Shown: piece after piece, positions 50,551-59,327 of the stretch | Numbering within the stretch: the first letter of the stretch is position 1 | How the letters are laid out: every line of letters begins with the position of its first letter | Origin: Ignisphaera sp. | GTDB taxonomy: Archaea; Thermoproteota; Thermoprotei_A; Sulfolobales; Ignisphaeraceae | DNA: 64,000 nucleotides | Assembly: GCA_038831005.1 (NCBI GenBank) | Contig: JAWBKZ010000002.1 | Coordinates: forward strand, 124,001 to 188,000 | Direction of reading: 5' to 3' | Notes under the pieces: model-generated | What the model saw: the letters and a program-made list of their open reading frames with translations, nothing else | The model's database searches: none | What the model was told of the DNA's origin: nothing | Made by a program: the position numbers and the translations under genes

Positions 50551-51350
50551 GTTTCATAGTGCTGCTTAAAGCTGAATATATGCTTGTCTACAGCGAGGTT
50601 ATGAGAAGGAAATCAGCGTTAATGGCTATTATAATCTATCCATACCTTTTTGCAGGACTAACACTATTTGTAGGATTTTCTGCAGGATCTCCACAATCTT
50701 TTGTAGAAAGAGTTGGTATAGATCCCATAGTATTTATGGTTACTGCAAGCTACATGATAATGGCTATAACAACTGGTGTAGATGATATACTTTGGAGACC
50801 TTTGAGTGATTCGTGGATAGGTACGCTAGTGTATATCATTGCATCTCCTGTGAATAAGTTGAAGTTATTTATGGCTATGCCTATACCCAGGCTAACTCTT
50901 CTCCTTATGATGGGTTTCACAAGCATACTTCCTATATATGTAGCTTTCTATGGTCTATACGGAGTATCTCTAACAATAGTTGTTGTTGCTCTTTCAGCTA
51001 TTGGTGCTCTAGTTATGACGCCCTTAGGTATAGCTATCTCTGGATTAATGCATGTAGCTAGTGAGAGCTGGAGAATCCTCAGCATAGTTAGACCCTTGCT
51101 ATTTGTGTTTCTAGGTGCATACTATCCAAGAATGTTTATGCCTTTAGTACTTCGATTAATAAGCTATTCTATACCGTCTTCATATACAGTTGAATTAGTA
51201 CAGAGACTACTCATCGGTATAGCTAGCATAGATATTGTTGTTCTCCTTGGACTCTCTATAGCTCTTGCAGCGATATATGTACCTCTAGGTAGGAAGAGCA
51301 TAAACTATTGGGAGAAAAAGAAGGTGAGAGAAGGTGTTAAAGCTCATTAA
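50547..51350 (+). CDS. ABC-2 type permease (1)
   Basis: This is a membrane subunit with about six TM segments (267 aa), typical of ABC-2 permeases: a short cytoplasmic start, a first TM at about 24-42, and a long conserved GVDDILWRPLSDSWIGTLVYIIASP loop before TM3. The start is TTG overlapping the ATPase stop; its last 17 nt overlap the second permease gene. It presumably pairs with it as a heterodimer. Confidence 0.88.
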   Translation: MSFIVLLKAEYMLVYSEVMRRKSALMAIIIYPYLFAGLTLFVGFSAGSPQSFVERVGIDPIVFMVTASYMIMAITTGVDDILWRPLSDSWIGTLVYIIASPVNKLKLFMAMPIPRLTLLLMMGFTSILPIYVAFYGLYGVSLTIVVVALSAIGALVMTPLGIAISGLMHVASESWRILSIVRPLLFVFLGAYYPRMFMPLVLRLISYSIPSSYTVELVQRLLIGIASIDIVVLLGLSIALAAIYVPLGRKSINYWEKKKVREGVKAH

Positions 51351-52143
51351 GAGAGTCTACATGGTTTTCAAAGCCTATGCTGTTTCAGATCTACTGAGAA
51401 GCAAAGGATTTGTGTTTGGTCTCGTCAGTATGTCCATATGGTTTATGCTGTTCATTTCACCAATAATTCTATTCATTGATTCCAGCTTCAATCCTAGGGT
51501 AGCCTCAGCCTACAGTTTTACAGCTATACTGATATTCTTATTCTATAGTGTAGCCACATGGGATTGGGCAGCAGAAATAAGGTGGATGATAAATGATGGA
51601 AGACTCGAATACTATATAGCTAGCGGAAGCGGATTTCTGTGTCACTACTTAGGGATAATGCCTATATCGTTTATATGGATAGCTATGGCTATGTCCATAA
51701 ACTATCTACTACTAACAGTTGTATGGGGACCTCCAGAACTACAGATATCCGATTTAAGACTGTTTATCTATGGATTCATACTACTTACAACAAACCTGGT
51801 ATCTTATGCATTAGTACTTGGAGGAACAATGTTATCAAGTGGAGTAACAGGATTCGTAATGGAGATCATAGGCTTTATAACACCGATAGCTACTGGTGGA
51901 CTCACACCGCTAATCAATTTACCGAAACCTATACAGACATTTGCATTAATGACACCATTTAGTTATCCAGCCGAAATTATAAGGTATATTCTTCTTAAGT
52001 CACCAACAATAATGAGTATACATGAACTATGCATTAGAGGAACGCTATACTCTTTAACATTTCTAGCTGTATCCATAATCTACTTTAGATACCAATTGAA
52101 AAAGATCATGCGTGAAGGCGTAAGGGTTACAACATTATGGTAG
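51334..52143 (+). CDS. ABC-2 type permease (2)
   Basis: This is the second membrane subunit (269 aa) with about six TM helices, beginning LKLIKRVYMVFKAYAVSDLLRSKG, with the DWAAEIRWMINDGRLEYYIASG loop matching the position of the equivalent loop in permease 1. The start is GTG 51334, overlapping permease 1 by 17 nt. The gene is last in the operon. The two permeases are distant paralogues. Confidence 0.88.
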   Translation: MLKLIKRVYMVFKAYAVSDLLRSKGFVFGLVSMSIWFMLFISPIILFIDSSFNPRVASAYSFTAILIFLFYSVATWDWAAEIRWMINDGRLEYYIASGSGFLCHYLGIMPISFIWIAMAMSINYLLLTVVWGPPELQISDLRLFIYGFILLTTNLVSYALVLGGTMLSSGVTGFVMEIIGFITPIATGGLTPLINLPKPIQTFALMTPFSYPAEIIRYILLKSPTIMSIHELCIRGTLYSLTFLAVSIIYFRYQLKKIMREGVRVTTLW

Positions 52144-52429
52144 TCCATAGTGATTCATTATCTCAATATAGAGAAATTCTGAATAGAGCGATATACTCTG
52201 TGAATCTTTCTTCAAATAGTATACAGATTTCTTTATATATAGATGAGGTCTCTAGCTGTTAGAATCTAGACAAAATTGTAGGTGTATTGATTATAGGAGC
52301 TATAGAGAGAATTTCTCTATGAGAAGAGTATTTAATGTTCTTATCTAGACTAACTTAATATTTATCATTGTAATATAAAGTATTTGTTTAAGATAGGTTA
52401 TTAAACATATAAGTTGGGGTAATGATGTG

Positions 52430-52834
52430 ATGAAGCTTGTTATAGATAGAAAGTTGCTAGAAAATATAGTAAAGCAGTGTATAGCTTATCCATTTGAGAA
52501 AGTGTTTATAGGTATAGGGAAAGTAGAGGAAGGTGTATATAGTGTTGAGTATGTAAATGAGTGCAGAAATATAGCTCTAGAACCATTATCAAGATTTGTA
52601 GCTGATCCGCAATGTATTCTCGACACATATCGTCTAGCTGAAGAAAGAGGTAAAGAGATAACAACATTAATACATAGTCATCCAGCTCCACCTAAACCAA
52701 GTTCCGAAGATAGAAAAGGTATGTGGTTGTGGAGGATTCCATGGATTATAATCAATAGTTATAGTGGAGAGTATAAAGCATGGATAATCCACAACGAATC
52801 TCTAGAAGAAGTCTATATAGAGTTTATACAATGA
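52430..52834 (+). CDS. JAMM/MPN metallopeptidase
   Basis: This small (134-aa) JAMM-fold protein has the zinc site HSHPAPPKPSSED (HxHx(7)SxxD) at about 83-95 and an upstream acidic residue in the FEKVFIGIG strand. Archaeal JAMM enzymes cleave ubiquitin-like SAMP proteins from conjugates or process them. No SAMP-like gene or E1 is next to it. GTG 52427 directly precedes the ATG chosen here. Monocistronic. Confidence 0.87.
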   Translation: MKLVIDRKLLENIVKQCIAYPFEKVFIGIGKVEEGVYSVEYVNECRNIALEPLSRFVADPQCILDTYRLAEERGKEITTLIHSHPAPPKPSSEDRKGMWLWRIPWIIINSYSGEYKAWIIHNESLEEVYIEFIQ

Positions 52835-52995
52835 CTATACCCTGTAGTAGATAATCAGTAGAGCTTCTCAGACTATGATTAAGAGCATAGATGGTAGTGA
52901 TATACAGTAGACAGTTATTCAAAAGCTTGTCGAGAATATGGTTAAACTCAAGAATTATTAGTCTTAAACCTGAAGCAGTAAATTGGGAATCGATA

Positions 52996-54423
52996 TTAGA
53001 TTAATGTTGTAGCTATTAAGAAGTATGTTGATACAGTAGCAATATCTCCTATGCTCGTTACTACCGGTGCTGAAGCTGTTGCAGGATCTATCTTCATTTT
53101 AGCTAGTATTATCGGCAGTAACGATCCAACAATATCAGCTACATAACAAGATACTGCTAAAGCTATTGACACAACAGACGCTATTCTTAGTGAATACATC
53201 AAGTTCATTGTACTAATGCATGGTATTGCGAAACCTATCACAAATGCTAAAGGTGCTAAAAATATGAGCATAAATGTTGTTGTTACAAATTCTTTGAATA
53301 TAACTTTAGCTATATCGCTTCTAGATAATCTAATCTCTCCTGTAACAAGACTCCTCAAAATTAATGCTGTTGCTTGTGAACCTATGTTACCTGAATTATC
53401 TGCCAACATAGGCATGAAGGCTGCAAGTACAGCTACTTTCTGGATAACGTTCTCGAATGTGGCAACTATTCCTCCTGTCACCATATTTATAAGGTATAGA
53501 TATATCAACATAGGTATTCTTCGGATAGCTAATCTGAATGGATGTAAAGCTATATAGCTACCACGTATAGTCTCTATAAAACCTCCGTACTTCAGAAGAT
53601 CTTCTGAATATTCGCTAACCATTACATCGAGAAGATCATCTAGAGATACTATGCCTAGGAATCGTCCATCGAGATCTACAACTGGGACTTCTACAAGATC
53701 GTAGGCAATGGCTATTCTGGCGGCTTCTTCTCTATCGCTGAAGGGATCTATATGTATTTGTACTTTCTCTACACATTTACTTAGCTTTATATCTCTAGGT
53801 CTTGTTAAAAGCATCTTTACATCAATGTATCCAACAAGTTTTTTATCTCTATCAACAACATATATATGGTTATGTTTATCGTAGAGACCAAGCTTCATCT
53901 TACTTATATATAGATCTATGGCTTCGCCAACAGTCATATATTCTTCAAAAACAGGTACCTGAGTAGTCATTATACCTCCAACACTTTCAGGTGGAAACTT
54001 CATAACCTTTGCAACTTCTGATGAAAGTCCGCTTGGTAGAACCTTTAGTAGCTCAGTCCTCATTTTAGATGGAAGTTTAAAGAGAACATCAGCAATTTCA
54101 TCTACAGGTAGTTTAGCTAAAATCTTAGCTATATCGTCAATACCTTTAACAGAAGCAATTTCATACATAATCTCATCGGGTAGACGGGCTAAAACTTCAA
54201 CCAGATTATCAAGTTCTGTAGCTGTAAACAGCTTCATTCTCTCATCGCTATCAAGTCTTAAAACAATATCCATAGCTTTAGGAGGATCAAGAGAATCAAA
54301 TAGTTTGGCAGCTTCTTCAAGTTTACCTTCCTCAATAAATCTCGAGATAGTGTCTACTATTTCTCCTATGTTGTTAGACATTACTTTAGCCATTTTATCG
54401 CCTTTAGAGTAAAGATTATCCAT
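52996..54423 (-). CDS. mgtE: MgtE-type magnesium transporter
   Basis: This Mg2+ channel/transporter has 475 aa. The N domain (about 20-150) contains repeated MgtE_N helices (LPDEIMYEIASVKGID, LPVDEIADVLFKLP), a CBS pair (about 155-280, with GGIMTTQVPVFEEYMTV and GRFLGIVSLDDLLDV) and five TM helices from about 305 including GIVATFENVIQKVAVLAAFMP and ADNSGNIGSQATALILR, the pore signature. The CBS pair would sense Mg2+. Monocistronic, minus strand. Confidence 0.93.
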   Translation of the reverse strand: MDNLYSKGDKMAKVMSNNIGEIVDTISRFIEEGKLEEAAKLFDSLDPPKAMDIVLRLDSDERMKLFTATELDNLVEVLARLPDEIMYEIASVKGIDDIAKILAKLPVDEIADVLFKLPSKMRTELLKVLPSGLSSEVAKVMKFPPESVGGIMTTQVPVFEEYMTVGEAIDLYISKMKLGLYDKHNHIYVVDRDKKLVGYIDVKMLLTRPRDIKLSKCVEKVQIHIDPFSDREEAARIAIAYDLVEVPVVDLDGRFLGIVSLDDLLDVMVSEYSEDLLKYGGFIETIRGSYIALHPFRLAIRRIPMLIYLYLINMVTGGIVATFENVIQKVAVLAAFMPMLADNSGNIGSQATALILRSLVTGEIRLSRSDIAKVIFKEFVTTTFMLIFLAPLAFVIGFAIPCISTMNLMYSLRIASVVSIALAVSCYVADIVGSLLPIILAKMKIDPATASAPVVTSIGDIATVSTYFLIATTLI

Positions 54424-54670
54424 AATATTAAGTTTTATAGTTTCGTAAGTATTTATGGGTTGATTTATTGATTGATATGCTTATCCATTATCAAGTTGAG
54501 TTCTCTACCTAAATATCATGAACATTAAGTGTCAGAAAAAGATCTACCTATAGATCTATTGATGTAGTACGGTAAATTTTTAGAGAAATCACTATATTTG
54601 AACATTGCTAAAATGATACTCAATGGATATAATATATGGCTAGATTAATGAATAGACTTCTATAGATTGT

Positions 54671-55516
54671 TTACTTCTTTATAATATAGTCCTCAAGCTT
54701 CTTATATGAATCCCTATATTCGTTATCTTCTTCAAAACCATGTCTACATTCCACTCCTATGTCTCTACACAGTTTAGACACTTTGACGTAGAATTCACGC
54801 CACTGATATCTGGAGCTTGTAATGGCGATATCACGCCACTGATGATCAATCCACATAAATCTCTTGATCCTAAGCTTATCCACATAAACTATGCTTCTGG
54901 TCTCTCTAGCTATCTTCAAAACGTGCTGAATTTTATCGAAATTGTCGTTATATCCAGGTATTACAGGTCCATAGAATATCCATGTCTTGAGACCAGAACT
55001 AGAGAGTTTCTTTAAAGCATTTATACGTGCTGAAGGAGGTGATGAATATGGTTCAAACAGATTCATAGGTGATGTATCTTCTACAGAAGTAATAGTTATA
55101 CCTATGTCTATCAAGTTTCTGTATCTTAGAAATAGATCTAGATCCCTCAAGATTTGCGAACTCTTGGTCTGAATACTTACCTTAAATCCATGACTAACTA
55201 GAATCTCTATAGCCTTTCTAGTGAGTCTATATAGAGCTTCAACAGGTTGATAAGGGTCTGTTATAGTTCCAATACCTATAGTTCCTTTCTTGACTTTCTT
55301 AATCTCCTTCATTAAAACCTCAATTATGTTCTTCTTTACAGCTACAGTACTACCCCAGTTATCAATAACTTCACGAAGATTTGTATACATTTTTGCATAA
55401 CAGTAGAGACAGCCATGGCTACAACCTATATAGGGATTCAATGCATAATCTATATCAGGTAGCCCTGAATTCGATAAAGCTCTCTCTACAGTAATCTCTA
55501 GCACCTTTATTCTCAT
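54671..55516 (-). CDS. Radical SAM protein, SplB-like (COG1533)
   Basis: The [4Fe-4S] radical SAM motif CxxxCxxC is C32-SHG-C36-LY-C39, followed by YAKMYTNL and the GTITDPYQPVEALYRLTRKA block typical of the SplB/Rv2578c-related archaeal group. It has 281 aa. Some relatives repair UV photoproducts, but this subgroup is not proven to do so. It stands alone in the minus direction. Confidence 0.88.
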   Translation of the reverse strand: MRIKVLEITVERALSNSGLPDIDYALNPYIGCSHGCLYCYAKMYTNLREVIDNWGSTVAVKKNIIEVLMKEIKKVKKGTIGIGTITDPYQPVEALYRLTRKAIEILVSHGFKVSIQTKSSQILRDLDLFLRYRNLIDIGITITSVEDTSPMNLFEPYSSPPSARINALKKLSSSGLKTWIFYGPVIPGYNDNFDKIQHVLKIARETRSIVYVDKLRIKRFMWIDHQWRDIAITSSRYQWREFYVKVSKLCRDIGVECRHGFEEDNEYRDSYKKLEDYIIKK

Positions 55517-55709
55517 ACATCTACCACTTTAACTTGCCCTATATTTAACCAAGTAATAAGCTTCAAACATAGATATATCAACCAGGTTTACGAGAACACA
55601 ATGATCATAGGTAAATAATTCACAATATTAATGCTGAATCAAATCTTATAAACAGGTATCTCTAGGTGAACTAACTAGATAGTACACAAAAGGTATAAAG
55701 GTTATTGCC

Positions 55710-55925
55710 GTGGATTTTCATGTATGTATGAAACATGTATGTCTAGAGCTCTCAGAAGATCTAGGTCTATTGACTATAAGTAGATACGAAGAAAACCATA
55801 CTGAAGTTTTCAGAGTGAAGCTAGATGATGTAGATGAAGCTATAGAGATTTTAGAAGAGATAGCTGAACTTGCAAATACTGTTGTTCAGTATCTTAAAGA
55901 ACTTAAGCTAGTAAAAGGCTTCTAG
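55710..55925 (+). CDS. Small uncharacterised protein
   Basis: This 71-aa acidic protein has a strand pair (LGLLTISRYEENHTEVFRVKL) followed by a long helix (DVDEAIEILEEIAELANTVVQYLKEL). The frame starts GTG 55710; ATG 55728 is the alternative. A TATA-like ggtataaagg at about 55688-55697 places the transcript start near the coding start, so the mRNA may be leaderless. No family recognised. Confidence 0.55.
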   Translation: MDFHVCMKHVCLELSEDLGLLTISRYEENHTEVFRVKLDDVDEAIEILEEIAELANTVVQYLKELKLVKGF

Positions 55926-56004
55926 CACTATTCATTAAAACAAACCTTTAAACCTGTTTAATAATTAAATAATAAGTAGTAAGGATGTACAACTGTGATT
56001 ATAT

Positions 56005-56880
56005 ATGGCTTCTAGTGATATTCTCTATAAAGTTTGTAGAGATGAATATGAAGCATACACTCTATATAGAGCGTTAATGAAATCTAGGTGGGGTAAGAAG
56101 TATAGAAACATCTTAGAGAAGGCAGCTGAAGATGAGCTTCACCACTATAGGTTTTGGACAAGCGTTGTAGGAAAATGTACAACAAATTTCACCAAGATCA
56201 AAGTGCTTCTATACACAATTATGCTATATCTTTTCGGTTTAACGGTTACACTAAAGGCTATAGAATCTAGAGAGACAGATGCATCAAGGATCTATAGAGA
56301 ATTATCTGAATCCAGACCTGATTTAAAGGATAGTTTAAGCAAGATTATAGATGATGAGGAAAGACATGAAGCAGAATTTGCTTCAAGTATAGATGAAGGT
56401 AGGGTTAGGTATCTAGGCTCTATAACTTTGGGTATTTCTGATGCACTTATAGAATTAACAGGTATATACACGGGTTCTTTAGGAGCTTTTGAAAACACTA
56501 TTAGTGCAGGTCTAACGGGATTTCTAGCTGGTGTAGCAGCATCTATATCTATGGGTATCGCTTCTTATTCTCAAGCTAAACATGAAGCTTATAAGAATCC
56601 CAAGCTATCTGCTTTATATACATCTATTGCATACTTGATTGTTGTTATCCTTCTAGCTTTACCGTACTTTGTTATAAAGTCAATGATTTTTGCATTCATG
56701 GCTATGGTGATTATAGCTATAGTTGTTGTAGCCTATATGACGTTCTATACAACTGTACTACATAATAGAAACTATTTAAGAGAATTCATAGAGACCGCAA
56801 CTATGATCTTAGGCGTATCGCTACTACTCTATATATTAGGCTCGATATTAGGTAAATTAATAGGGATAGAAATTAAGTAA
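56005..56880 (+). CDS. Ferritin-like / VIT1-CCC1 fusion, iron or manganese transporter
   Basis: The N-terminal ferritin-like helices (1-65 and 80-130) carry diiron-type acidic/His residues: CRDEYEAY, AAEDELHHYRF and DDEERHEAEF. The C-terminal part is VIT1/CCC1 with SITLGISDALIELTGIYTG, SMGIASYSQAKHE and three terminal TM segments. It has 291 aa. Such fusions (MbfA-like) export iron from the cytoplasm; the ferritin-like domain may sense or deliver the ion. Confidence 0.88.
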   Translation: MASSDILYKVCRDEYEAYTLYRALMKSRWGKKYRNILEKAAEDELHHYRFWTSVVGKCTTNFTKIKVLLYTIMLYLFGLTVTLKAIESRETDASRIYRELSESRPDLKDSLSKIIDDEERHEAEFASSIDEGRVRYLGSITLGISDALIELTGIYTGSLGAFENTISAGLTGFLAGVAASISMGIASYSQAKHEAYKNPKLSALYTSIAYLIVVILLALPYFVIKSMIFAFMAMVIIAIVVVAYMTFYTTVLHNRNYLREFIETATMILGVSLLLYILGSILGKLIGIEIK

Positions 56881-56891
56881 ACAGGATATAG

Positions 56892-56940
56892 GTGATGTGC
56901 TCAGGCGGCACTGAACTGTGATGTAATCAGTCTTGGCTGA
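56892..56940 (+). ncRNA. C/D box guide sRNA candidate
   Basis: C box GTGATGT (56892-56898), 12-nt guide gctcaggcggca, D' CTGA (56911-56914), 3-nt spacer, C' GTGATGT (56918-56924), 12-nt guide aatcagtcttgg, D CTGA (56937-56940). Both C and C' carry the same single deviation (last base T). Spacing is ideal on both halves. It fills the gap between the VIT1 stop and the next start (56946), so it could be processed from their mRNA. Targets would contain TGCCGCCTGAGC and CCAAGACTGATT. Confidence 0.8.
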
Positions 56941-56945
56941 TCAAA

Positions 56946-57479
56946 TTGAAGAGAAGAACACACAATATCTTTAGCTTCGCTATAGCTCTATGGATATCCA
57001 CATACCTACATATAATAGACAGTCTAATCTACGCTATATCTATATCACTATTTTTTGCTATAGCTTTGAATTGGCTTATAGATAGTCTAGCAGGACACAA
57101 GGGTATGAGGAGGACACCATATACACATTCACCAATTGGTGTCTTAATGCTTTCTCTACTCTTGGTAGCGTCTATGGCTATAGTCTTACGTACTATTGGA
57201 GCAAATATGTCGTTACATGAGTTTCTAGACCTCTTGCTCTTAGCATATATTGTTGGTGCATCCCATCTATTTCTAGATATGCTTACAGCAGATGGCGTGT
57301 ACCTTATATGGCCATTTGGCAACACTAAGATCTCGCTTCTAAAGGCTAGATACGACAATAGGTTGCTCAACAACTTCGTACAGTTCTTATCAATAGTAAT
57401 CATAGTTCTATTAATTCTCAAGCTATCTGGTTATAATATATTCAGTTATTTAAAGTTTTTAACCTTGATATATGGATAA
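56946..57479 (+). CDS. DUF1286-family membrane protein
   Basis: This 177-aa protein has about four TM helices with polar motifs at the membrane: KRRTHNIFS, GHKGMRRTPYTHSP and GASHLFLDMLTADGVYLIWPF, a His/Asp pattern like the YdjM membrane-bound metal-dependent hydrolase group. The start is TTG 56946; nothing better exists because the sRNA boxes end 5 nt before. No Shine-Dalgarno element is evident. The function is unproven. Confidence 0.75.
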   Translation: MKRRTHNIFSFAIALWISTYLHIIDSLIYAISISLFFAIALNWLIDSLAGHKGMRRTPYTHSPIGVLMLSLLLVASMAIVLRTIGANMSLHEFLDLLLLAYIVGASHLFLDMLTADGVYLIWPFGNTKISLLKARYDNRLLNNFVQFLSIVIIVLLILKLSGYNIFSYLKFLTLIYG

Positions 57480-57537
57480 AATTCTAAGAACAGATAAATC
57501 CAACTCTATTACTAGATCCGGCTCATGAATAGCCATA

Positions 57538-58044
57538 ATGTGGGGACTAAGGATGAAGCTTCGCTATTCACGTATAGTTAAAATGGCTATGGTTGCAGCA
57601 ATATATGCCGCTCTAACAATGGGTTTAGCGCCTATAAGTTATGGACCTATACAAGTTAGGATTGCTGATGCTCTACTGCCTCTACCATATCTAGAATTCT
57701 TTGGATTATCTTCTGCTATAGGACTTTCATTAGGTTGTGCTCTTGCTAATATGCTTTCTCCTTACGCTATATACGATATAGCTATAGGTTCGATAGCAAA
57801 TCTATTTGCTGGTACAGTTGCATGGTTTATAGGTAAAATCTATAGGAGAAGCCTATATGGTGTAATCCTTGCGTCACTTGCTCAAACAGCTATAGTGACA
57901 TTTATGGTTGGATACTTGTTGCTACATCTACTGTTTAATGTAGAGCTAAGTATAGCTATTTTAGGGGTTTTTAGCGGTAGCATAATCAGTATATCTATCT
58001 TGGGTACAATGCTAGTTATGTTTCTAATGAGAAGAGTGGCTTAG
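57538..58044 (+). CDS. queT: QueT-family S component of an ECF transporter
   Basis: This 168-aa membrane protein has about five TM segments. AAIYAALTMGLAPISYGPIQVR and ADALLPLPYLEF (about 20-50) match the QueT family, predicted to import a queuosine/archaeosine precursor (preQ0/preQ1-type base). It is followed by an ECF ATPase (2 nt) and T component, so all three parts of the transporter are together. ATG 57553 (MKLRYSR) is an alternative start. Confidence 0.85.
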   Translation: MWGLRMKLRYSRIVKMAMVAAIYAALTMGLAPISYGPIQVRIADALLPLPYLEFFGLSSAIGLSLGCALANMLSPYAIYDIAIGSIANLFAGTVAWFIGKIYRRSLYGVILASLAQTAIVTFMVGYLLLHLLFNVELSIAILGVFSGSIISISILGTMLVMFLMRRVA

Positions 58045-58045
58045 A

Positions 58046-58747
58046 TTGATAGAGGTACGGAATATTGTAGTTGAATTTAGTGGAAAAACTATACTAAAGA
58101 ATATATCGCTAGATATCAGTAAAGGACTTCACTTATTGCTAGGGAGAAATGGTTCAGGAAAAACAACGTTACTAAAGACCATTAGCGCTCTTGTTAAGCC
58201 TACACAAGGTTTTGTGAAAGTTTATGGAAAAGATATACATAAGCTTTCTAGAAAGGAGATAGCAAAACTTGTTGGTTATGTTTGGCAAAATCCTTATGCA
58301 GGATTTGTAGAAGCTTCTGTAGAAGATGAAATTAGATTCAGTTCTAGAGTGCTTGGGGTTGATCTAAATATGGATATAGTTGAGATGCTTGTACCTAGAC
58401 ATATCATTGATAGAGATCCTTTTACACTTAGTGGTGGTGAAGCAAAAAGAGTATCTATAGCAAGTGTATTAGCTATTGATCAACTGGTATGGCTTCTCGA
58501 TGAACCTTTCGATTATCTTGATAGTGAAGGTGTAGAAGCTGTTGTTAATGTTGTTAAATATGGTTTAGAGAGGGGAAAAACTATTGTTATTGCTTCAACT
58601 AATACAGGATTCATAGAGTTAATCAAGCCTGATAGTGTGATTATAATAGATAGTGGTATTATTGTCTATAGAGGTGTATTGAAGAATTTATCAGAAGATA
58701 TGTTAAAGAGGTTCGGGATACCGTCTAAGGGGATGTTGTGTGGCTGA
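58046..58747 (+). CDS. ecfA: ECF transporter ATPase
   Basis: This nucleotide-binding subunit has 233 aa. Walker A is LLGRNGSGKTTLLK (about 31-44), the Q-loop VWQNPYAGF, the signature LSGGEAKRVSIA, and Walker B WLLDEPFDYLDS. Only one ATPase gene is present, so it probably acts as a homodimer. The start is TTG, immediately after the queT stop; its last 8 nt overlap ecfT. Confidence 0.9.
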   Translation: MIEVRNIVVEFSGKTILKNISLDISKGLHLLLGRNGSGKTTLLKTISALVKPTQGFVKVYGKDIHKLSRKEIAKLVGYVWQNPYAGFVEASVEDEIRFSSRVLGVDLNMDIVEMLVPRHIIDRDPFTLSGGEAKRVSIASVLAIDQLVWLLDEPFDYLDSEGVEAVVNVVKYGLERGKTIVIASTNTGFIELIKPDSVIIIDSGIIVYRGVLKNLSEDMLKRFGIPSKGMLCG

Positions 58748-59318
58748 ACTTGTTGAAGAAGTTCTAGAGATTCAGTATGGTAGAACATTTCTTCATAGCT
58801 ATAGAGCTATATATCTAAAGACAGTCTTGGTTTTAATGACATTGGTCTCTAGAGCTCTAGGGCTTTACGTAATGATCATTGTACTGATCTTCAATACAAT
58901 CATGCTTGTTTATGTAGGAGCTTTACGTCTGTATCTACGTGTATTATTGTTGTGGTTAATGCTCTCGAGCATAATTATAGCTATAGACTACTTGTTTGCA
59001 TCACTATCTCTCATAGTTTTTTTAAATCTTTTATATGGTTTTACGAGTTTTACATCTCTAGCTTTATTTTTTATTACAACACCTCCTCAGCATATAAGGA
59101 AGGTTGTAGGATTCAATGTGTTATCGCTTTCCTATCTCTTCTTGAGGTTAGCCTTAAGAGATGTGGTAGATATTGTTGATGCTCTAAGAGCTAGAGGATG
59201 GAGTGTTAGAGGTAATCCTTTAAAGCATATATATGCACTTAGAGCTGTAGGCAATTCTCTCATAACGAAGATCAATTACTCTATAGATAGCATTAGAGCT
59301 AGAGGTTTAGAAGAGTAA
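58740..59318 (+). CDS. ecfT: ECF transporter T component
   Basis: This 192-aa membrane subunit couples the ATPase to the S component. Four to five TM segments occupy about 22-115, and the C-terminal coupling helices carry two Ala-Arg-Gly motifs, RARGWSV (about 158-164) and SIRARGLEE at the end, as in EcfT/CbiQ. It is shorter than typical (about 250). The start is GTG 58740 (8-nt overlap). The MFS gene is convergent. Confidence 0.82.
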   Translation: MAELVEEVLEIQYGRTFLHSYRAIYLKTVLVLMTLVSRALGLYVMIIVLIFNTIMLVYVGALRLYLRVLLLWLMLSSIIIAIDYLFASLSLIVFLNLLYGFTSFTSLALFFITTPPQHIRKVVGFNVLSLSYLFLRLALRDVVDIVDALRARGWSVRGNPLKHIYALRAVGNSLITKINYSIDSIRARGLEE

Positions 59319-59327
59319 TCTGAGTAG

